A stretch of DNA of 60,549 bases from CBDCME01 sp965218865 (GCA_965218865.1 CBDCME010000026.1:1-60549); one strand, 5' to 3'; positions 7,926 to 17,608 are shown, counted from the first letter of the stretch. Program-made: numbers and translations. Notes: a model not told the origin generated them from the letters alone.

Positions 7926-10031
7926 TTATGGCTTGGCGAGGGCGAAGATAAGGCTGCCGGTGGTGGGGTTGGCTTCGGCGAGGCGGACCGTGATGGGGTC
8001 GCCGAGGACGTAGCTGCCGTGGCGGGAAACCAGGCGATAGGAGGAAGTGGGGCCGTGGCCTAGGACGCGGCGCGGGATCAGGCCCTCGGCGCCGCTGTCG
8101 TCGAGGGCGACGAACAGTCCGAAGCGGTCGATGGCGACGATTCGGCCTAAAAACACGGTTCCGACGCGATCGGTCAGCCAGGCGGCGGTGAAGCGGTCGA
8201 GGGCCTCGCGTTCGGCCATGGCGGCGACGCGTTCCCGGGCCGAGACGTGGTCGCCGATCGCCGCCAGACGGGAGCGGGGGAAATCCGCGCCGCCGCCGGG
8301 CCCCAGCTTGAGGCGGTGGATCAGCGCGCGGTGGACGAGGAGGTCGGCGTAGCGCCTGATCGGCGAGGTGAAATGGCAGTAGCGCCGAAGGTTGAGGCCG
8401 AAGTGGCCCCGGTTGTCGGGGCCGTACACGGCCTTGGACTGGCTGCGCAGGATCAGGGTGTTGATCACCGCGGCCCGGGGCGAATCAGCCGCCCGGCGCG
8501 CGAGATCGGCGAGGTCGCCGACCCGGCCGCCGCCGCGCCAAGCCTCGCCCATGGCGCCGAGGGTACGGCGCAATTCGGCGATGCTTTCCGCCAGCGGCGG
8601 TTCGTGTACCCGATAGAGACAGCCGCCGCCGGCCTCCTCGATCGCCCGCGCGGCGGCGACGTTGGCGGCGATCATGAGTTCCTCGATCAAGCGGTGGCTG
8701 TCGTGGCGCCGGCGAGGGACGATCCCGCGGATGGCGCCGTCGGGGCCGAAATCGACCTTCCGTTCGGGGACATCGAGGTCGAGCGTGCGGCGGCGCTCGC
8801 GGCCCCTCCTCAAGGCCTCGTAGGCGCCGTAGAGCGGCGTGATCAGCGCTCGAATTTCGGGCGGGCGGGCGCCGTCGTCGGTCCCGTAGTGGATCGCCTG
8901 AACCTCGTCGTAGGTGAGGCGGGCGGCGGAACGCATCAGGGCGCGAACGAAACGGGCGCGCTCGAGATCGCCGTCGCCGTCGAGCCACAGATGGGCGGCG
9001 AGGCACGGACGGGTTTCGTCCGGTTGCAACGAGCAGAGGCCGTTCGAGAGGGCGGCGGGCAGCATCGGCAGCACTCGGTCCGGCAGATAGACCGAATTTC
9101 CGCGCTCGAGGGCCATGGCGTCCAAGACACTGCCGGGACGCACGTACCAGGCGACGTCGGCGATGGCGACGACCGCGTGCCAGCCGCCACCGTCGTCCGC
9201 CTCGGCCCAGACGGCGTCGTCGAAATCGCGGGCGTCGGTGTCGTCGATCGTCACCAGCGGCAGCGAAACGAGGTTCTCGCGTTCCTCGGCCGACGCTAGT
9301 GGGCGCGCCGCCGCGGCCGCGGCCGCCGTCGGGGCGGGAATCTCCTCGGGCAGCCCGTGGCCGTGGATGACGATCGTGGCGATCCTGCCCTCCGCCGCCC
9401 GGTGCAATAGTTCGACGACCCGGGCTCGGGGCAAGCCGTGGTGGCGGCCGGGAAGAGTTTCGGCCCGGGTCAGGTCACCGGGTCGGCAGTCGGCGGAGTC
9501 GGCGTCGGCGACGACGTAGACGTTTCGGCTCCGCCAGTCGGTCGGCACCAGACGGCCGGCGCCGCCTTCGCGGCGAAAGATTCCGAGGAACGCGCTCGGC
9601 CGCGGCGCGATTCGGTGCAGAATTCGGGCTTCGTAGGTGTCCGCCTCGGTCCGGCGCAAACGCGCCAGCACGCGGTCGCCGACGGCCAACGGGCGGCCGG
9701 TTTCCCTGCCGAAACGGATTTCCGGCCCCTCGCCGCGCCAACCGACCGGCTTCGCGAGGACGTAGCCGTCGGCGTCGATCTCACTCACTTCGACGACGGT
9801 CACCTTGGGCAGGCCGCTGGCGGTGTCTCGGCCCGGCCGACGGCCACAGCCGACGAGCCGCTCGTGGTCGAGGTCGGCGAGGACGTCGTTAAGGCCCGCT
9901 CTCTGTTTGCCGCGAAGTCCGAAGGCGCGGGCAATGTCGCGCTGGCCCACCGGACCCGGACTCTCGTCGATGAAGGAGAGAATCGCATTCCGGTCGGGAA
10001 GCGACGGTGGCCGCCGCGGGCCTCTACCCAA
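7926..10031 (-). CDS. rnr: Ribonuclease R
   Basis: This 701-residue 3'-to-5' exoribonuclease degrades structured RNA and helps in RNA quality control. Domains in order are an N-terminal winged-helix region (residues 1-75), cold-shock-type OB folds (80-230), the RNB catalytic domain with the metal-binding set TIDDTDARDFDDAVW at 261-275, and a C-terminal S1 domain from about 620. The tail is short and lacks the long basic extension of the E. coli enzyme. The chosen start is TTG at 10031 (minus strand), a non-standard codon with no convincing ribosome site; the true start may differ slightly. It lies 27 bp after topA on the same strand, a pairing common in alphaproteobacteria. Confidence 0.93.
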   Translation of the reverse strand: MGRGPRRPPSLPDRNAILSFIDESPGPVGQRDIARAFGLRGKQRAGLNDVLADLDHERLVGCGRRPGRDTASGLPKVTVVEVSEIDADGYVLAKPVGWRGEGPEIRFGRETGRPLAVGDRVLARLRRTEADTYEARILHRIAPRPSAFLGIFRREGGAGRLVPTDWRSRNVYVVADADSADCRPGDLTRAETLPGRHHGLPRARVVELLHRAAEGRIATIVIHGHGLPEEIPAPTAAAAAAARPLASAEERENLVSLPLVTIDDTDARDFDDAVWAEADDGGGWHAVVAIADVAWYVRPGSVLDAMALERGNSVYLPDRVLPMLPAALSNGLCSLQPDETRPCLAAHLWLDGDGDLERARFVRALMRSAARLTYDEVQAIHYGTDDGARPPEIRALITPLYGAYEALRRGRERRRTLDLDVPERKVDFGPDGAIRGIVPRRRHDSHRLIEELMIAANVAAARAIEEAGGGCLYRVHEPPLAESIAELRRTLGAMGEAWRGGGRVGDLADLARRAADSPRAAVINTLILRSQSKAVYGPDNRGHFGLNLRRYCHFTSPIRRYADLLVHRALIHRLKLGPGGGADFPRSRLAAIGDHVSARERVAAMAEREALDRFTAAWLTDRVGTVFLGRIVAIDRFGLFVALDDSGAEGLIPRRVLGHGPTSSYRLVSRHGSYVLGDPITVRLAEANPTTGSLIFALAKP

Positions 10032-10058
10032 GCCCGGTTTGCGGGGGGGGCGTCGCGC

Positions 10059-12689
10059 TCACCTTCCCGACGCCTTTTTCGTCTTCCGTCCCGATTTCTT
10101 GCTCGTCGGAGAGCGCCCCTTAGGTTTCGCCTTGGTCGTTACGCCGGCTTTCGCCTTGCTCTGGCCGCGACGTCCTTTGAGGGGCTTGCCCCGGGCCTGA
10201 AGTTGGGCCACCACCTGTTCGAGGGTGATGGTCTCGGGCGAGAGCTCCTTCGGCAGCGGCGCGATGGTGCGTTCATGCTGAATATAGGGTCCGAAGCGGC
10301 CTTTCTTCAGCGTGATCGGTTTGCCGTCCCCGGGGTGATCGCCGACGACCCGGAGTTCGACCGAGCCCCGGCGGGTTTTCCCCTCGGCCAGCAGACTCAC
10401 GGCGCGGTTCAATCCGATGAACAGAACGTCCTCGCCGGAGGGCAGCGAGGCATAGGTCGCCTCGTGCTTGAGATAGGGACCGAAACGGCCGATTCCGGCG
10501 CTGATGACCTGACCCGTTTCGGGATGGCGGCCGACCTCGCGCGGCAGGGCCAGCAAGCGCAACGCGGTCTCGAGATCGACTTCCTCGACGGCGCGGTCGG
10601 CCGGGAGGGTGACACGCTTGGGGCGCGCCTTTCCCTCGGCGTCGCCGCACTGGATGTAGAAACCGTAGGGCCCTTCCCGCAGGGTCACCGCCTTGCCGCT
10701 TTCGGGATCGTTTCCGAGCACGCGCGGTCCCTCGGGCCGTTTCTCGTCGTCCCCCTCGCCTTTCGAATCGCCGCTGACGAAGCGCCGGGTATAACGGCAC
10801 TCGGGGTAATTGGAACAGCCGACGAAGGCGCCGAATTTTCCCAGCTTGAGGCTCAGCCGGCCGCCGTCGCAAGTCGGGCAGGCGCGGGGATCGCGGCCCT
10901 CCCCGTTGCTCTTGAAGACATAGGGCCCGAGCATGTCGTCGAGGGCGTCCAGGACCTCCTTGATCCGGAGTTCGGCGATTTCCGTGACCGCGGACTCGAA
11001 GGCGACCCAGAACTCGCGCAGCAAGTCCTTCCATTCGAGGGCGCCATTGGAAACCTTGTCGAGTTTGTCCTCGAGCGCGGCGGTGAAATCATAGGCGACG
11101 TAACGCTTGAAGAAGCTTTCGAGAAACGCGGTCACCAGGCGGCCCCGGTCCTCGGGGTGGAAGCGCTTCTTTTGCAGGACCACGTAGTCGCGGTCCTGGA
11201 GAACGGAAAGTATGCTGGCATAGGTCGAGGGGCGGCCGATTCCCAACTCTTCCAGCCGCTTCACCAGCGAGGCCTCGGTGAAGCGCGGCGGCGGCTCGGT
11301 GACGTGCCGGCGCGGCGAGACCTTCCCGAGGCGCATCTCGGCGCCGGCTTCGACCGTCGGTAGCGAACCCGCTTCGTCGTCCTCCTCGGGAGCGTCGTCC
11401 CGGCCTTCCCGGTAGAGCTTCAGGTAACCGTCGAAGGCGACCCGGGAACCCGTCGCCCTCAGGACGGTGTGCCCGTCCGCCGAAGCGACGTCGATCGCGA
11501 CCTTGTCGAGGCGCGCGCTTTCCATTTGGCTGGCCACGGCGCGCTTCCAGATCAGGGCATAGAGCCGGCGCTCGTCGGCCTTGAGGAAGGCGGCGGCCGC
11601 CGCCGGCCGGCGCTCGAAACCCGTGGGTCGGATCGCTTCGTGGGCTTCCTGGGCGTTTTTCGCCGTGGATTTGTATGCGCGCGGTTTGGCGGGAAGGTAA
11701 TTGGTCCCGAATTCGGATCCGATCAGGTCTCGGCAGGCGCTCACCGCCTCGCCCGCCATCTTCACGCTGTCGGTGCGCATGTAGGTGATCAGACCGGCCG
11801 TTTCGCCGCCGACGTCGACCCCCTCGTAGAGGCGTTGCGCGACGCTCATGGTGTGGCGGGCGCTGAAGCCGAGCTTGCGCGCCGCCTCCTGCTGGAGGGT
11901 CGAGGTCGTGAACGGCGGCGGCGGATTGCGCCGAACCTGCTTGCGCGCGACCTCGGCGACGGTGTACTGCCCCGCTTTCACGCTCGCCACCGCGGCCCGC
12001 GCGGCGACCGTGTCCGGGAGGTCGAATTTGGCGAGTGTTTTCCCCTCGAGCCGGAAAAGCCGGGCCGTCAAGCCGGCACCCTCGGGGGTCACGAAATCGG
12101 CCTCGACGGTCCAGTACTCCTGCTCCGTGAAGGCATCGATCTCGGCTTCGCGGTCGCAGATGAGGCGCAAGGCGACGGATTGCACCCGGCCCGCCGAACG
12201 ACTCCCCGGAAGCTTGCGCCAAAGCACCGGCGAGAGCGTGAAACCAACCAGATAGTCAAGGGCGCGGCGAGCCTGCTGGGCGTTGACGAGGTTCATGTCC
12301 AGATCGCGGGGCGCGGCCATCGCCGCGCGTACCGCCGAGCGCGTGATCTGATGAAAGGCGACGCGTTTGACCTCGACTCCCGAAAGCGCCTTTTTCTGCT
12401 CCAGAGTCCGCAGAATGTGCCAGGAAATCGCCTCGCCCTCCCGGTCCGGGTCGGTCGCGAGGATAAGGCGCCGGGCCCCCTTGACGGCCTTGGTGATAGC
12501 CGCGAGGTGCTTTGCCGACTTGGATTCGACCTCGTAGGTCATGGAAAAATCGTCGTCGGGGCGCACCGATCCGTCGCGCGCGGGCAAGTCGCGCACGTGG
12601 CCGTAACTCGCCAGCACCTGGAATTCGGCGCCAAGATATCGATTTAGAGTCCGGGCCTTTGCCGGAGATTCAACGACGACGACGTCCAT
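10059..12689 (-). CDS. topA: DNA topoisomerase I
   Basis: Type IA topoisomerase that relaxes negative supercoils by cutting one strand through a tyrosyl-phosphate link. The start was placed at ATG 12689 (MDVVVVESPAKARTLNRYLG), because this is the family N-terminus and the longer frame adds only a 21-residue unrelated leader. The TOPRIM acidic motif ATDPDREGE lies at residues 78-86 and the active-site Tyr is Tyr303 in ITYMRTDS. A C-terminal zinc ribbon (CPTCDGG ... GCSNYPECRYTRRF) is followed by two or three TopA C-terminal repeats with KFGPYIQH-like blocks and a Lys-rich tail. The 876-residue length is normal for alphaproteobacteria. It sits between dprA and rnr on the same strand. Confidence 0.95.
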   Translation of the reverse strand: MDVVVVESPAKARTLNRYLGAEFQVLASYGHVRDLPARDGSVRPDDDFSMTYEVESKSAKHLAAITKAVKGARRLILATDPDREGEAISWHILRTLEQKKALSGVEVKRVAFHQITRSAVRAAMAAPRDLDMNLVNAQQARRALDYLVGFTLSPVLWRKLPGSRSAGRVQSVALRLICDREAEIDAFTEQEYWTVEADFVTPEGAGLTARLFRLEGKTLAKFDLPDTVAARAAVASVKAGQYTVAEVARKQVRRNPPPPFTTSTLQQEAARKLGFSARHTMSVAQRLYEGVDVGGETAGLITYMRTDSVKMAGEAVSACRDLIGSEFGTNYLPAKPRAYKSTAKNAQEAHEAIRPTGFERRPAAAAAFLKADERRLYALIWKRAVASQMESARLDKVAIDVASADGHTVLRATGSRVAFDGYLKLYREGRDDAPEEDDEAGSLPTVEAGAEMRLGKVSPRRHVTEPPPRFTEASLVKRLEELGIGRPSTYASILSVLQDRDYVVLQKKRFHPEDRGRLVTAFLESFFKRYVAYDFTAALEDKLDKVSNGALEWKDLLREFWVAFESAVTEIAELRIKEVLDALDDMLGPYVFKSNGEGRDPRACPTCDGGRLSLKLGKFGAFVGCSNYPECRYTRRFVSGDSKGEGDDEKRPEGPRVLGNDPESGKAVTLREGPYGFYIQCGDAEGKARPKRVTLPADRAVEEVDLETALRLLALPREVGRHPETGQVISAGIGRFGPYLKHEATYASLPSGEDVLFIGLNRAVSLLAEGKTRRGSVELRVVGDHPGDGKPITLKKGRFGPYIQHERTIAPLPKELSPETITLEQVVAQLQARGKPLKGRRGQSKAKAGVTTKAKPKGRSPTSKKSGRKTKKASGR

Positions 12690-12782
12690 GGCGGGAACCG
12701 TCAGCTTGTGCCGGTCGGCAAATGCCGGACGAACACGGAAATCGGCGACCAAGGCGGTTGGAAATCCGCAACCCCGTGGTCA

Positions 12783-13928
12783 TCATCCTTGGTGCGAGGT
12801 TTCATGCGTCTTCAGCGAAATCTTGTTGCCCGATTGACGTTCGACGCGGCCGGCGAGATCGAGTTCGAGGAGCACCGTCAAGGCCGCAGCCGGTGTTAAT
12901 TGGCACTGCCGAATGATTTCGTCAACCGATACCGGCGTCGACGACAAGGAATTCGTGACCGAGCGGCGGGCCGCGGCGATTTCCGCATCGTCCGGTGGCG
13001 AAGGCGGCTTGGCGCCGAAAGCCGCGGCCGGGACCTCGTCGAGAGGCCGGCGAAACGCGGACTCCAGGGCGGCGACGACGTCGGCCGCGGATTCGGTGAG
13101 CACGGCGCCCTGGCGCAAGAGCTCGTTCGAACCCCTAGTTCGGGGATCGAGCGGCGATCCCGGGACGGCGAAGACGTCGCGGCCCTGATCGGCCGCGTAT
13201 AGGGCCGTGATCAAGGACCCCGACCGCGACCGGGCCTCGACCACCACGACCCCGCGCGAGCTGCCGGCGATGATCCGATTGCGGCGGGGAAAATGGCGCC
13301 CCATCGGAACCGTGCCCAAGGGTTGTTCACCGATGACGACTCCGGCGTCGACGATCCGGGCCATGAGATCCTTGTTTTCTGGGGGATAAACGATGTCGAC
13401 GCCGCCGGCGACCACGGCAACGGTGCCGTGTTCGAGGGCGCCCGCGTGGGCGTTCGAGTCGATCCCACGCGCCAGCCCGGAAACGACGACGTAGTCGTGG
13501 GATCCGAACTCGGCGGCAATCTGGCGGGCAAAGCGCCCGCCGGCGGCCGAGGCGTTGCGCGCCCCGACCACGGCCACCGCCGGCCGGCGAAGCAGATGGG
13601 CATGGCCGCGGACCGAGAGAATGGGTGGCGGATCGGCGATCTGCGCCAACAGCGGCGGATAATCCGCTTCACCGCAAGCGACCACGGCGGCGCCGAGGCG
13701 TTCGTGCGCCGAGATCGCATCCTCCGCTGCCGCGGCGGTAGGAATCCGCAGGGCCTTGTTTCGGCCGCCGCGGGTCGACAGGGCCGGCACCGCGCGCAGG
13801 GCCTCGGCGGTGGAGCCGTATCGGCGCAAAAGCTCGAAAAACGTGATCGGGCCGACGTTTTCAGTACCGATGAGCCGGATCCAGTCTCGCCGCTCACTGT
13901 CCGAAAGGGCCCGGGCCGATCCGCTCAT
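12783..13928 (-). CDS. dprA: DNA-processing protein DprA
   Basis: DprA binds incoming single-stranded DNA and loads RecA during transformation. The start was placed at ATG 13928 (MSGSARALSDSERRDWIRL); the longer frame would overlap plsY by about 100 bp. Residues 1-70 form a helical N-terminal domain. The Rossmann-like core holds VAVVGARNASAAGG, VVSGLARGIDSNAHAGAL and GEQPLGTVPMGRHFPRRNRIIA, all hallmark DprA blocks. A C-terminal winged-helix (DML1-like) domain covers roughly 315-381. Length 381 residues is typical. It lies 31 bp after plsY and about 90 bp before topA, in the usual plsY-dprA-topA order. Confidence 0.95.
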   Translation of the reverse strand: MSGSARALSDSERRDWIRLIGTENVGPITFFELLRRYGSTAEALRAVPALSTRGGRNKALRIPTAAAAEDAISAHERLGAAVVACGEADYPPLLAQIADPPPILSVRGHAHLLRRPAVAVVGARNASAAGGRFARQIAAEFGSHDYVVVSGLARGIDSNAHAGALEHGTVAVVAGGVDIVYPPENKDLMARIVDAGVVIGEQPLGTVPMGRHFPRRNRIIAGSSRGVVVVEARSRSGSLITALYAADQGRDVFAVPGSPLDPRTRGSNELLRQGAVLTESAADVVAALESAFRRPLDEVPAAAFGAKPPSPPDDAEIAAARRSVTNSLSSTPVSVDEIIRQCQLTPAAALTVLLELDLAGRVERQSGNKISLKTHETSHQG

Positions 13929-13959
13929 GCCGGCGAACTCCGGGAAGCGGAAGCGGCCG

Positions 13960-14619
13960 TCACGACGTCCCGTCCGGGGGGTCGCCGGCGCGCTGGCCCG
14001 GTTCGCCCTTGGCGAGGGAAATTTTGGATTCCTCGCCCTTGAACAGCCGGCGGAGGTTGGCATGGTGGCGGACGACGACCACGACGGCGAGGAAGAACAT
14101 CAGCTCGCTGCGCTGGGGATCGGCGAGATACCACCCGAACAAGGGCGAAGCGGTGACGGCGAGAATCCCGGCGAGCGACGAATAACGCCAAAATTTGGCC
14201 GCCAGAACCCACACGGCGCAGGCCAAAACGCCGACCGGCCAGGCGATCGCCAGGATAGTGCCGAGCGCGGTGGCCACGCCCTTGCCGCCGCGAAAGCGCA
14301 GCCATACCGGAAAGACATGGCCCACGACGACGGCGCCGCCGGCGACGACGGCCATGTCGGGACCGAAGTAATTGGCGACCAAGACGGCCACCACCCCCTT
14401 GCCGCCATCGAGCAGGAGTGTCGCCGCGGCGAGTCCCTTGTTGCCCGTTCTCAGCACGTTGGTGGCGCCGATATTGCCCGAGCCGAGTTCGCGCACGTCG
14501 CCCAGGCCGGCGAAACGGACGAGCAGCAAACCAAAGGGAATCGAACCGATCAGATAGGCGAGGACGCCGCCGAGGTAAAGGGGCCAGGTATAGTCAAAAC
14601 CGCCGAGCGGGTTGGGCAT
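13960..14619 (-). CDS. plsY: Glycerol-3-phosphate acyltransferase PlsY
   Basis: Integral membrane acyltransferase that uses acyl-phosphate to acylate glycerol-3-phosphate, the first step of phospholipid synthesis. The 219 residues contain five hydrophobic segments. The family motifs are present: LGSGNIGATNVLRTGNKGLA (residues about 41-60), GHVFPVWLRFRGGKGVATALG and a later ANLRRLFKGEE. The start MPNPLGGFDYTW is 3 bp past the stop of pyrC, so the two are probably co-transcribed. The C-terminal 20 residues are polar and not conserved. Confidence 0.95.
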   Translation of the reverse strand: MPNPLGGFDYTWPLYLGGVLAYLIGSIPFGLLLVRFAGLGDVRELGSGNIGATNVLRTGNKGLAAATLLLDGGKGVVAVLVANYFGPDMAVVAGGAVVVGHVFPVWLRFRGGKGVATALGTILAIAWPVGVLACAVWVLAAKFWRYSSLAGILAVTASPLFGWYLADPQRSELMFFLAVVVVVRHHANLRRLFKGEESKISLAKGEPGQRAGDPPDGTS

Positions 14620-14622
14620 GGG

Positions 14623-15957
14623 TCAGGGATCGCGGCGGTATACCGTTCGGCCCCCGACGACGGTGCGCAGCACCCGGCCCTGGACCGGCCGCCCATCGAA
14701 GGGCGAGTTCTTCGACTTGCTATGAAACGCCGCGACTTCGATCCGCCACGGCCGAGCGGGGTCAAAAATGATCAGGTCCGCGGGCGCATTCTTGGCCAAA
14801 CGCCCCTCGCCGAGGTTCAACAGGCGGGCCGGCCGGGAGGTCATCAAAGCGAGAACGTCGAGCAGCGCGATCTTGCCGTTGTGATGGAGCTCGAGCGCCA
14901 GCGGTAGCATCGTTTCCAGCCCCACGATGCCATTGGCGGCGTGTTCGAAAGGCAATCGCTTGCTTTCCTGATCGTGAGGCGCGTGATCGGTCGCGATCGC
15001 ATCGATGGTGCCGTCGACGAGGCCCTCGACGATCGCGAGCCGACTGTTCTCGTCCCGCAGCGGCGGGGCCATTTTGGCGAAGGTCAAGTAGTCGCCGATG
15101 GCCAACTCGTTGAGCGCGAAATGGTGGGGCGCGGCCTCGCAGGTCACGGGCAGGCCGCGCGCCTTGGCGCCGCGGACCGCGTTCACCGCCTCGGCGGTCG
15201 AGATATGGGCGACGTGGTAACGCGCGCCGGTAGTTTCGGCCAAGCTGATATCGCGGTTGACGACGATAGCCTCGCTGACGTTGGGAATCCCCGGCAGTCC
15301 GAGGCGGGTCGCGGTCTCGCCGTCGTTCATGCACCCCGAGGCGCTCAAGTTGGGGTCCTCGGCGTGTTGAATAATCAGGGCACCGAAGGCCGTCGAATAG
15401 CTCAGCGCCCGGTGCATGACCAGACTGTTGCTCACGGGCAGGCCGTCGTCGCTGAAGGCCACGGCCCCGGCTTCCGACAACATCCCCATCTCGGTGATCT
15501 TCTCCCCCTTGAGACCCTTGGTGATGGCGGCGATCGGGTGGACCCGAACGATCGCGGTTTCACGGGCCCGCCGTTCGATGAACTGAACCAGGGCGATATC
15601 GTCGATGACCGGATCGGTGTTGGGCATGCAGGCCATCGTCGTGACGCCCCCGGCCGCCGCCGAGCGGCTGCCGCTGGCGATGGTTTCCTTGTGTTCGTCT
15701 CCGGGTTCGCGCAGATGGACGTGCATGTCGATCAGGCCCGGCGCCAGGCAATGGCCGCCGCAATCGACGACCGTGATTCCCTCCGGCGCCCCGTCGGCGA
15801 AGAGTCCCGGCCCGAGGTCGATGATCCGCCGCCGCTCGGTGAGCAGGGCACCCTCGATGTCGAGACCGCTCTCGGGGTCGAGGAGGCGGGCGTTGACGTA
15901 CGCGGTTCGCTCGGGGAGCGGCTCCTTGCCCGGTGGGTCGGCGAAGAACTCTTCCAA
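14623..15957 (-). CDS. pyrC: Dihydroorotase
   Basis: Zinc amidohydrolase that closes carbamoyl-aspartate to dihydroorotate, step three of pyrimidine synthesis. The 444-residue protein has the metal-binding HVH at 79-81 (GLIDMHVHLREPGDEH), ACMPNTDPV, the HAEDP block, the later His in HVAHIST, and ATDHAPH with the catalytic Asp. It belongs to the type that pairs with aspartate carbamoyltransferase, encoded just upstream. The likely start is TTG at 15957, preceded by GAGGA; this start and its ribosome site form the last unit of a tandem repeat that fills the gap to pyrB. It is followed 3 bp later by plsY. Confidence 0.95.
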   Translation of the reverse strand: MEEFFADPPGKEPLPERTAYVNARLLDPESGLDIEGALLTERRRIIDLGPGLFADGAPEGITVVDCGGHCLAPGLIDMHVHLREPGDEHKETIASGSRSAAAGGVTTMACMPNTDPVIDDIALVQFIERRARETAIVRVHPIAAITKGLKGEKITEMGMLSEAGAVAFSDDGLPVSNSLVMHRALSYSTAFGALIIQHAEDPNLSASGCMNDGETATRLGLPGIPNVSEAIVVNRDISLAETTGARYHVAHISTAEAVNAVRGAKARGLPVTCEAAPHHFALNELAIGDYLTFAKMAPPLRDENSRLAIVEGLVDGTIDAIATDHAPHDQESKRLPFEHAANGIVGLETMLPLALELHHNGKIALLDVLALMTSRPARLLNLGEGRLAKNAPADLIIFDPARPWRIEVAAFHSKSKNSPFDGRPVQGRVLRTVVGGRTVYRRDP

Positions 15958-16064
15958 GCTAATTCCTCACTGCCAAGTCAATTCCTCACTGCCAAGTTTG
16001 ATCGTCATTGCCAAATTTTTATCATCATAGCCAAATTTTTATCATCATAGCCAAATTTTGATCG
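15958..16064 (-). repeat. Tandem repeat carrying duplicated ribosome-site units between pyrB and pyrC
   Basis: Read on the minus strand, the gap has about five and a half units of 19-21 bp. The first three resemble TTTGGCTATGATGATAAAAA, and the last two are CTTGGCAGTGAGGAATTGA and CTTGGCAGTGAGGAATTAG, directly followed by CTTGGAAGAG, which contains the TTG start of pyrC. The unit therefore carries both a GAGGA site and a TTG start, and the real pyrC initiation region is one member of the array. Confidence 0.75.
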
Positions 16065-17030
16065 TCATAGATTATGGCGGAGATCCGGGAGAGCGCGCCC
16101 GAGCACGTCGAGACACGCCTGGCGCACGGCGACGCCCAGCTCGACCTGATCGAGGATGACGCTGCGGGTGATGTCGTCGGCCACGGCGCTGTCGATTTCG
16201 ATGCCCCGGTTCATCGGGCCGGGGTGCATAATGAGCGCGTCCTCCTTGGCCAAGCCCAGCTTTTCGTAGTCGAGGCCGAAGAAATGGTAGTACTCGCGCT
16301 CGGAGGGGACAAAGCTGCCGTGCATGCGCTCCGTCTGCAGCCGCAGCATCATCACGATGTCGCAGTCCTTCAATCCGGTGGACATGTTGGTATGGACCTC
16401 GACCCCCAGCCGGTCGACCGCGGTCGGCAACAAGGTCGGCAACGCCACCAGCCGCACGCGGGCGCCCATGGCGCTGAAAAGATGGATGTTCGAACGCGCT
16501 ACCCGACTGTGCCGCACGTCGCCGCAGATCGCCACCGTCAGACCGGCGATGCGGCCGCGCCGGCGTTGGATCGTCAGGGCGTCGAGCAGCGCCTGGGTAG
16601 GATGCTCGTGACTGCCGTCGCCGGCGTTGACGACCGAACAGTTCACTTTTTCCGACAGCAGCTTGACCGCGCCGCTGTCGGGATGGCGCACGACCAGCAC
16701 GTCGGGATGCATAGCGTTCAAGGTCATCGCCGTATCGATCAGGGTTTCGCCCTTCTTGATCGCCGAGGTGAGGACCAAAATATTGATCACGTCGGCGCCC
16801 AGTCGTTTGCCGGCGAGCTCGAACGAGGTCCGGGTCCGGGTCGAGCTTTCGAAAAACAGATTGATCTGGGTACGGCCGCGCAAGAGATCCTGCTTCTTGT
16901 CGGCCCGGCGATTGAGCGAGACATAGGATTCTGCGAGGTCTAGCAAGAGAGAAATCTCCGCCGCCGAAAGCCCCTCGATTCCCAACAGATGACGGTGACG
17001 GAATTCGTTGGGGGCGGGGGGTGGCTGCAT
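16065..17030 (-). CDS. pyrB: Aspartate carbamoyltransferase, catalytic subunit
   Basis: Joins carbamoyl-phosphate and aspartate, the committed step of pyrimidine synthesis. The 321 residues contain the carbamoyl-phosphate loop FFESSTRTRTSF (SSTRTR at 62-67), HPDSGAVKLL, HPTQALLDALT, and the aspartate-binding MHPGPMNRG near the C-terminus. The length is normal for the catalytic chain. No regulatory subunit gene pyrI lies nearby, consistent with the class in which PyrB works with a dihydroorotase-type partner. It is the gene ahead of pyrC in the same-strand run, separated by the tandem repeat. Confidence 0.95.
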   Translation of the reverse strand: MQPPPAPNEFRHRHLLGIEGLSAAEISLLLDLAESYVSLNRRADKKQDLLRGRTQINLFFESSTRTRTSFELAGKRLGADVINILVLTSAIKKGETLIDTAMTLNAMHPDVLVVRHPDSGAVKLLSEKVNCSVVNAGDGSHEHPTQALLDALTIQRRRGRIAGLTVAICGDVRHSRVARSNIHLFSAMGARVRLVALPTLLPTAVDRLGVEVHTNMSTGLKDCDIVMMLRLQTERMHGSFVPSEREYYHFFGLDYEKLGLAKEDALIMHPGPMNRGIEIDSAVADDITRSVILDQVELGVAVRQACLDVLGRALPDLRHNL

Positions 17031-17086
17031 GGCGGCGTCGATGATACGCTCGCCGGTGCGTCTCGGGCAAGCCGCCGCGTGCCTTC

Positions 17087-17608
17087 CTAGAAGACGATCC
17101 GGTCCCCGGCGAGAAAATCGAGGGATCCCTGGAGAATATAGGCGGCGGCCATTTTATCGACCAGACGGCGGCGGCGGCGGCGGGAGACGTCGGCGCTGAT
17201 CAATGAGCGGGTGACGGCGACGGTGGACCATCGCTCGTCCCAGAACGCGACCGATATCTCGACCCGCGCCTGCAGATTGGCGGCGAATTGGCGCACCGAC
17301 TGGCAGCGCGACCCGTCGCTCCCGTCCATGTTGATCGGCAAGCCGATCACGACGCCGCCAACGTCTTGATCCTCGATGATTTCGCCCAGGGCCGCGGCGT
17401 CGCGGGAGATGCCGGCGCGGCGAATGGTGAGATGGGGCGAGGCGATGGTCCGGCCGACGTCCGACAACGCCACCCCGATCGTCTTGCTGCCGACGTCGAG
17501 ACCGAGGAGACGCTGCCCGGCGCCGAGTTCGGTGGCGAGATCACGCACGTTGTCGGACTGGAGACAGGCACCGCCCGGCCCCCTCGCGCCACCGGAACTT
17601 CCGCTCAC
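17087..17608 (-). CDS. ruvX: Putative pre-16S rRNA nuclease / Holliday junction resolvase (YqgF/RuvX)
   Basis: The YqgF family has an RNase H fold and is implicated in 16S rRNA 5' maturation, with Holliday-junction resolution proposed from fold similarity. The first acidic residue is Asp38 in LLGLDVGSKTIGVALSD. GGVVIGLPINMDGSDG and FWDERWSTVAVTRSL carry the conserved middle and Glu/Arg positions, and DKMAAAYILQGSLDF holds the last Asp. The 173-residue form has about 30 extra residues ahead of the core. The GTG start at 17608 overlaps the TGA of the pentapeptide gene (GTGA), suggesting coupled translation; a later start is possible. Confidence 0.88.
   Translation of the reverse strand: MSGSSGGARGPGGACLQSDNVRDLATELGAGQRLLGLDVGSKTIGVALSDVGRTIASPHLTIRRAGISRDAAALGEIIEDQDVGGVVIGLPINMDGSDGSRCQSVRQFAANLQARVEISVAFWDERWSTVAVTRSLISADVSRRRRRRLVDKMAAAYILQGSLDFLAGDRIVF

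Noticed and set aside
8247..9299. Long plus-strand open frames opposite rnr and topA (for example 350 and 641 codons)
   Set aside because: They are antisense shadows of intact, recognised minus-strand genes in high-GC DNA and have no family similarity.
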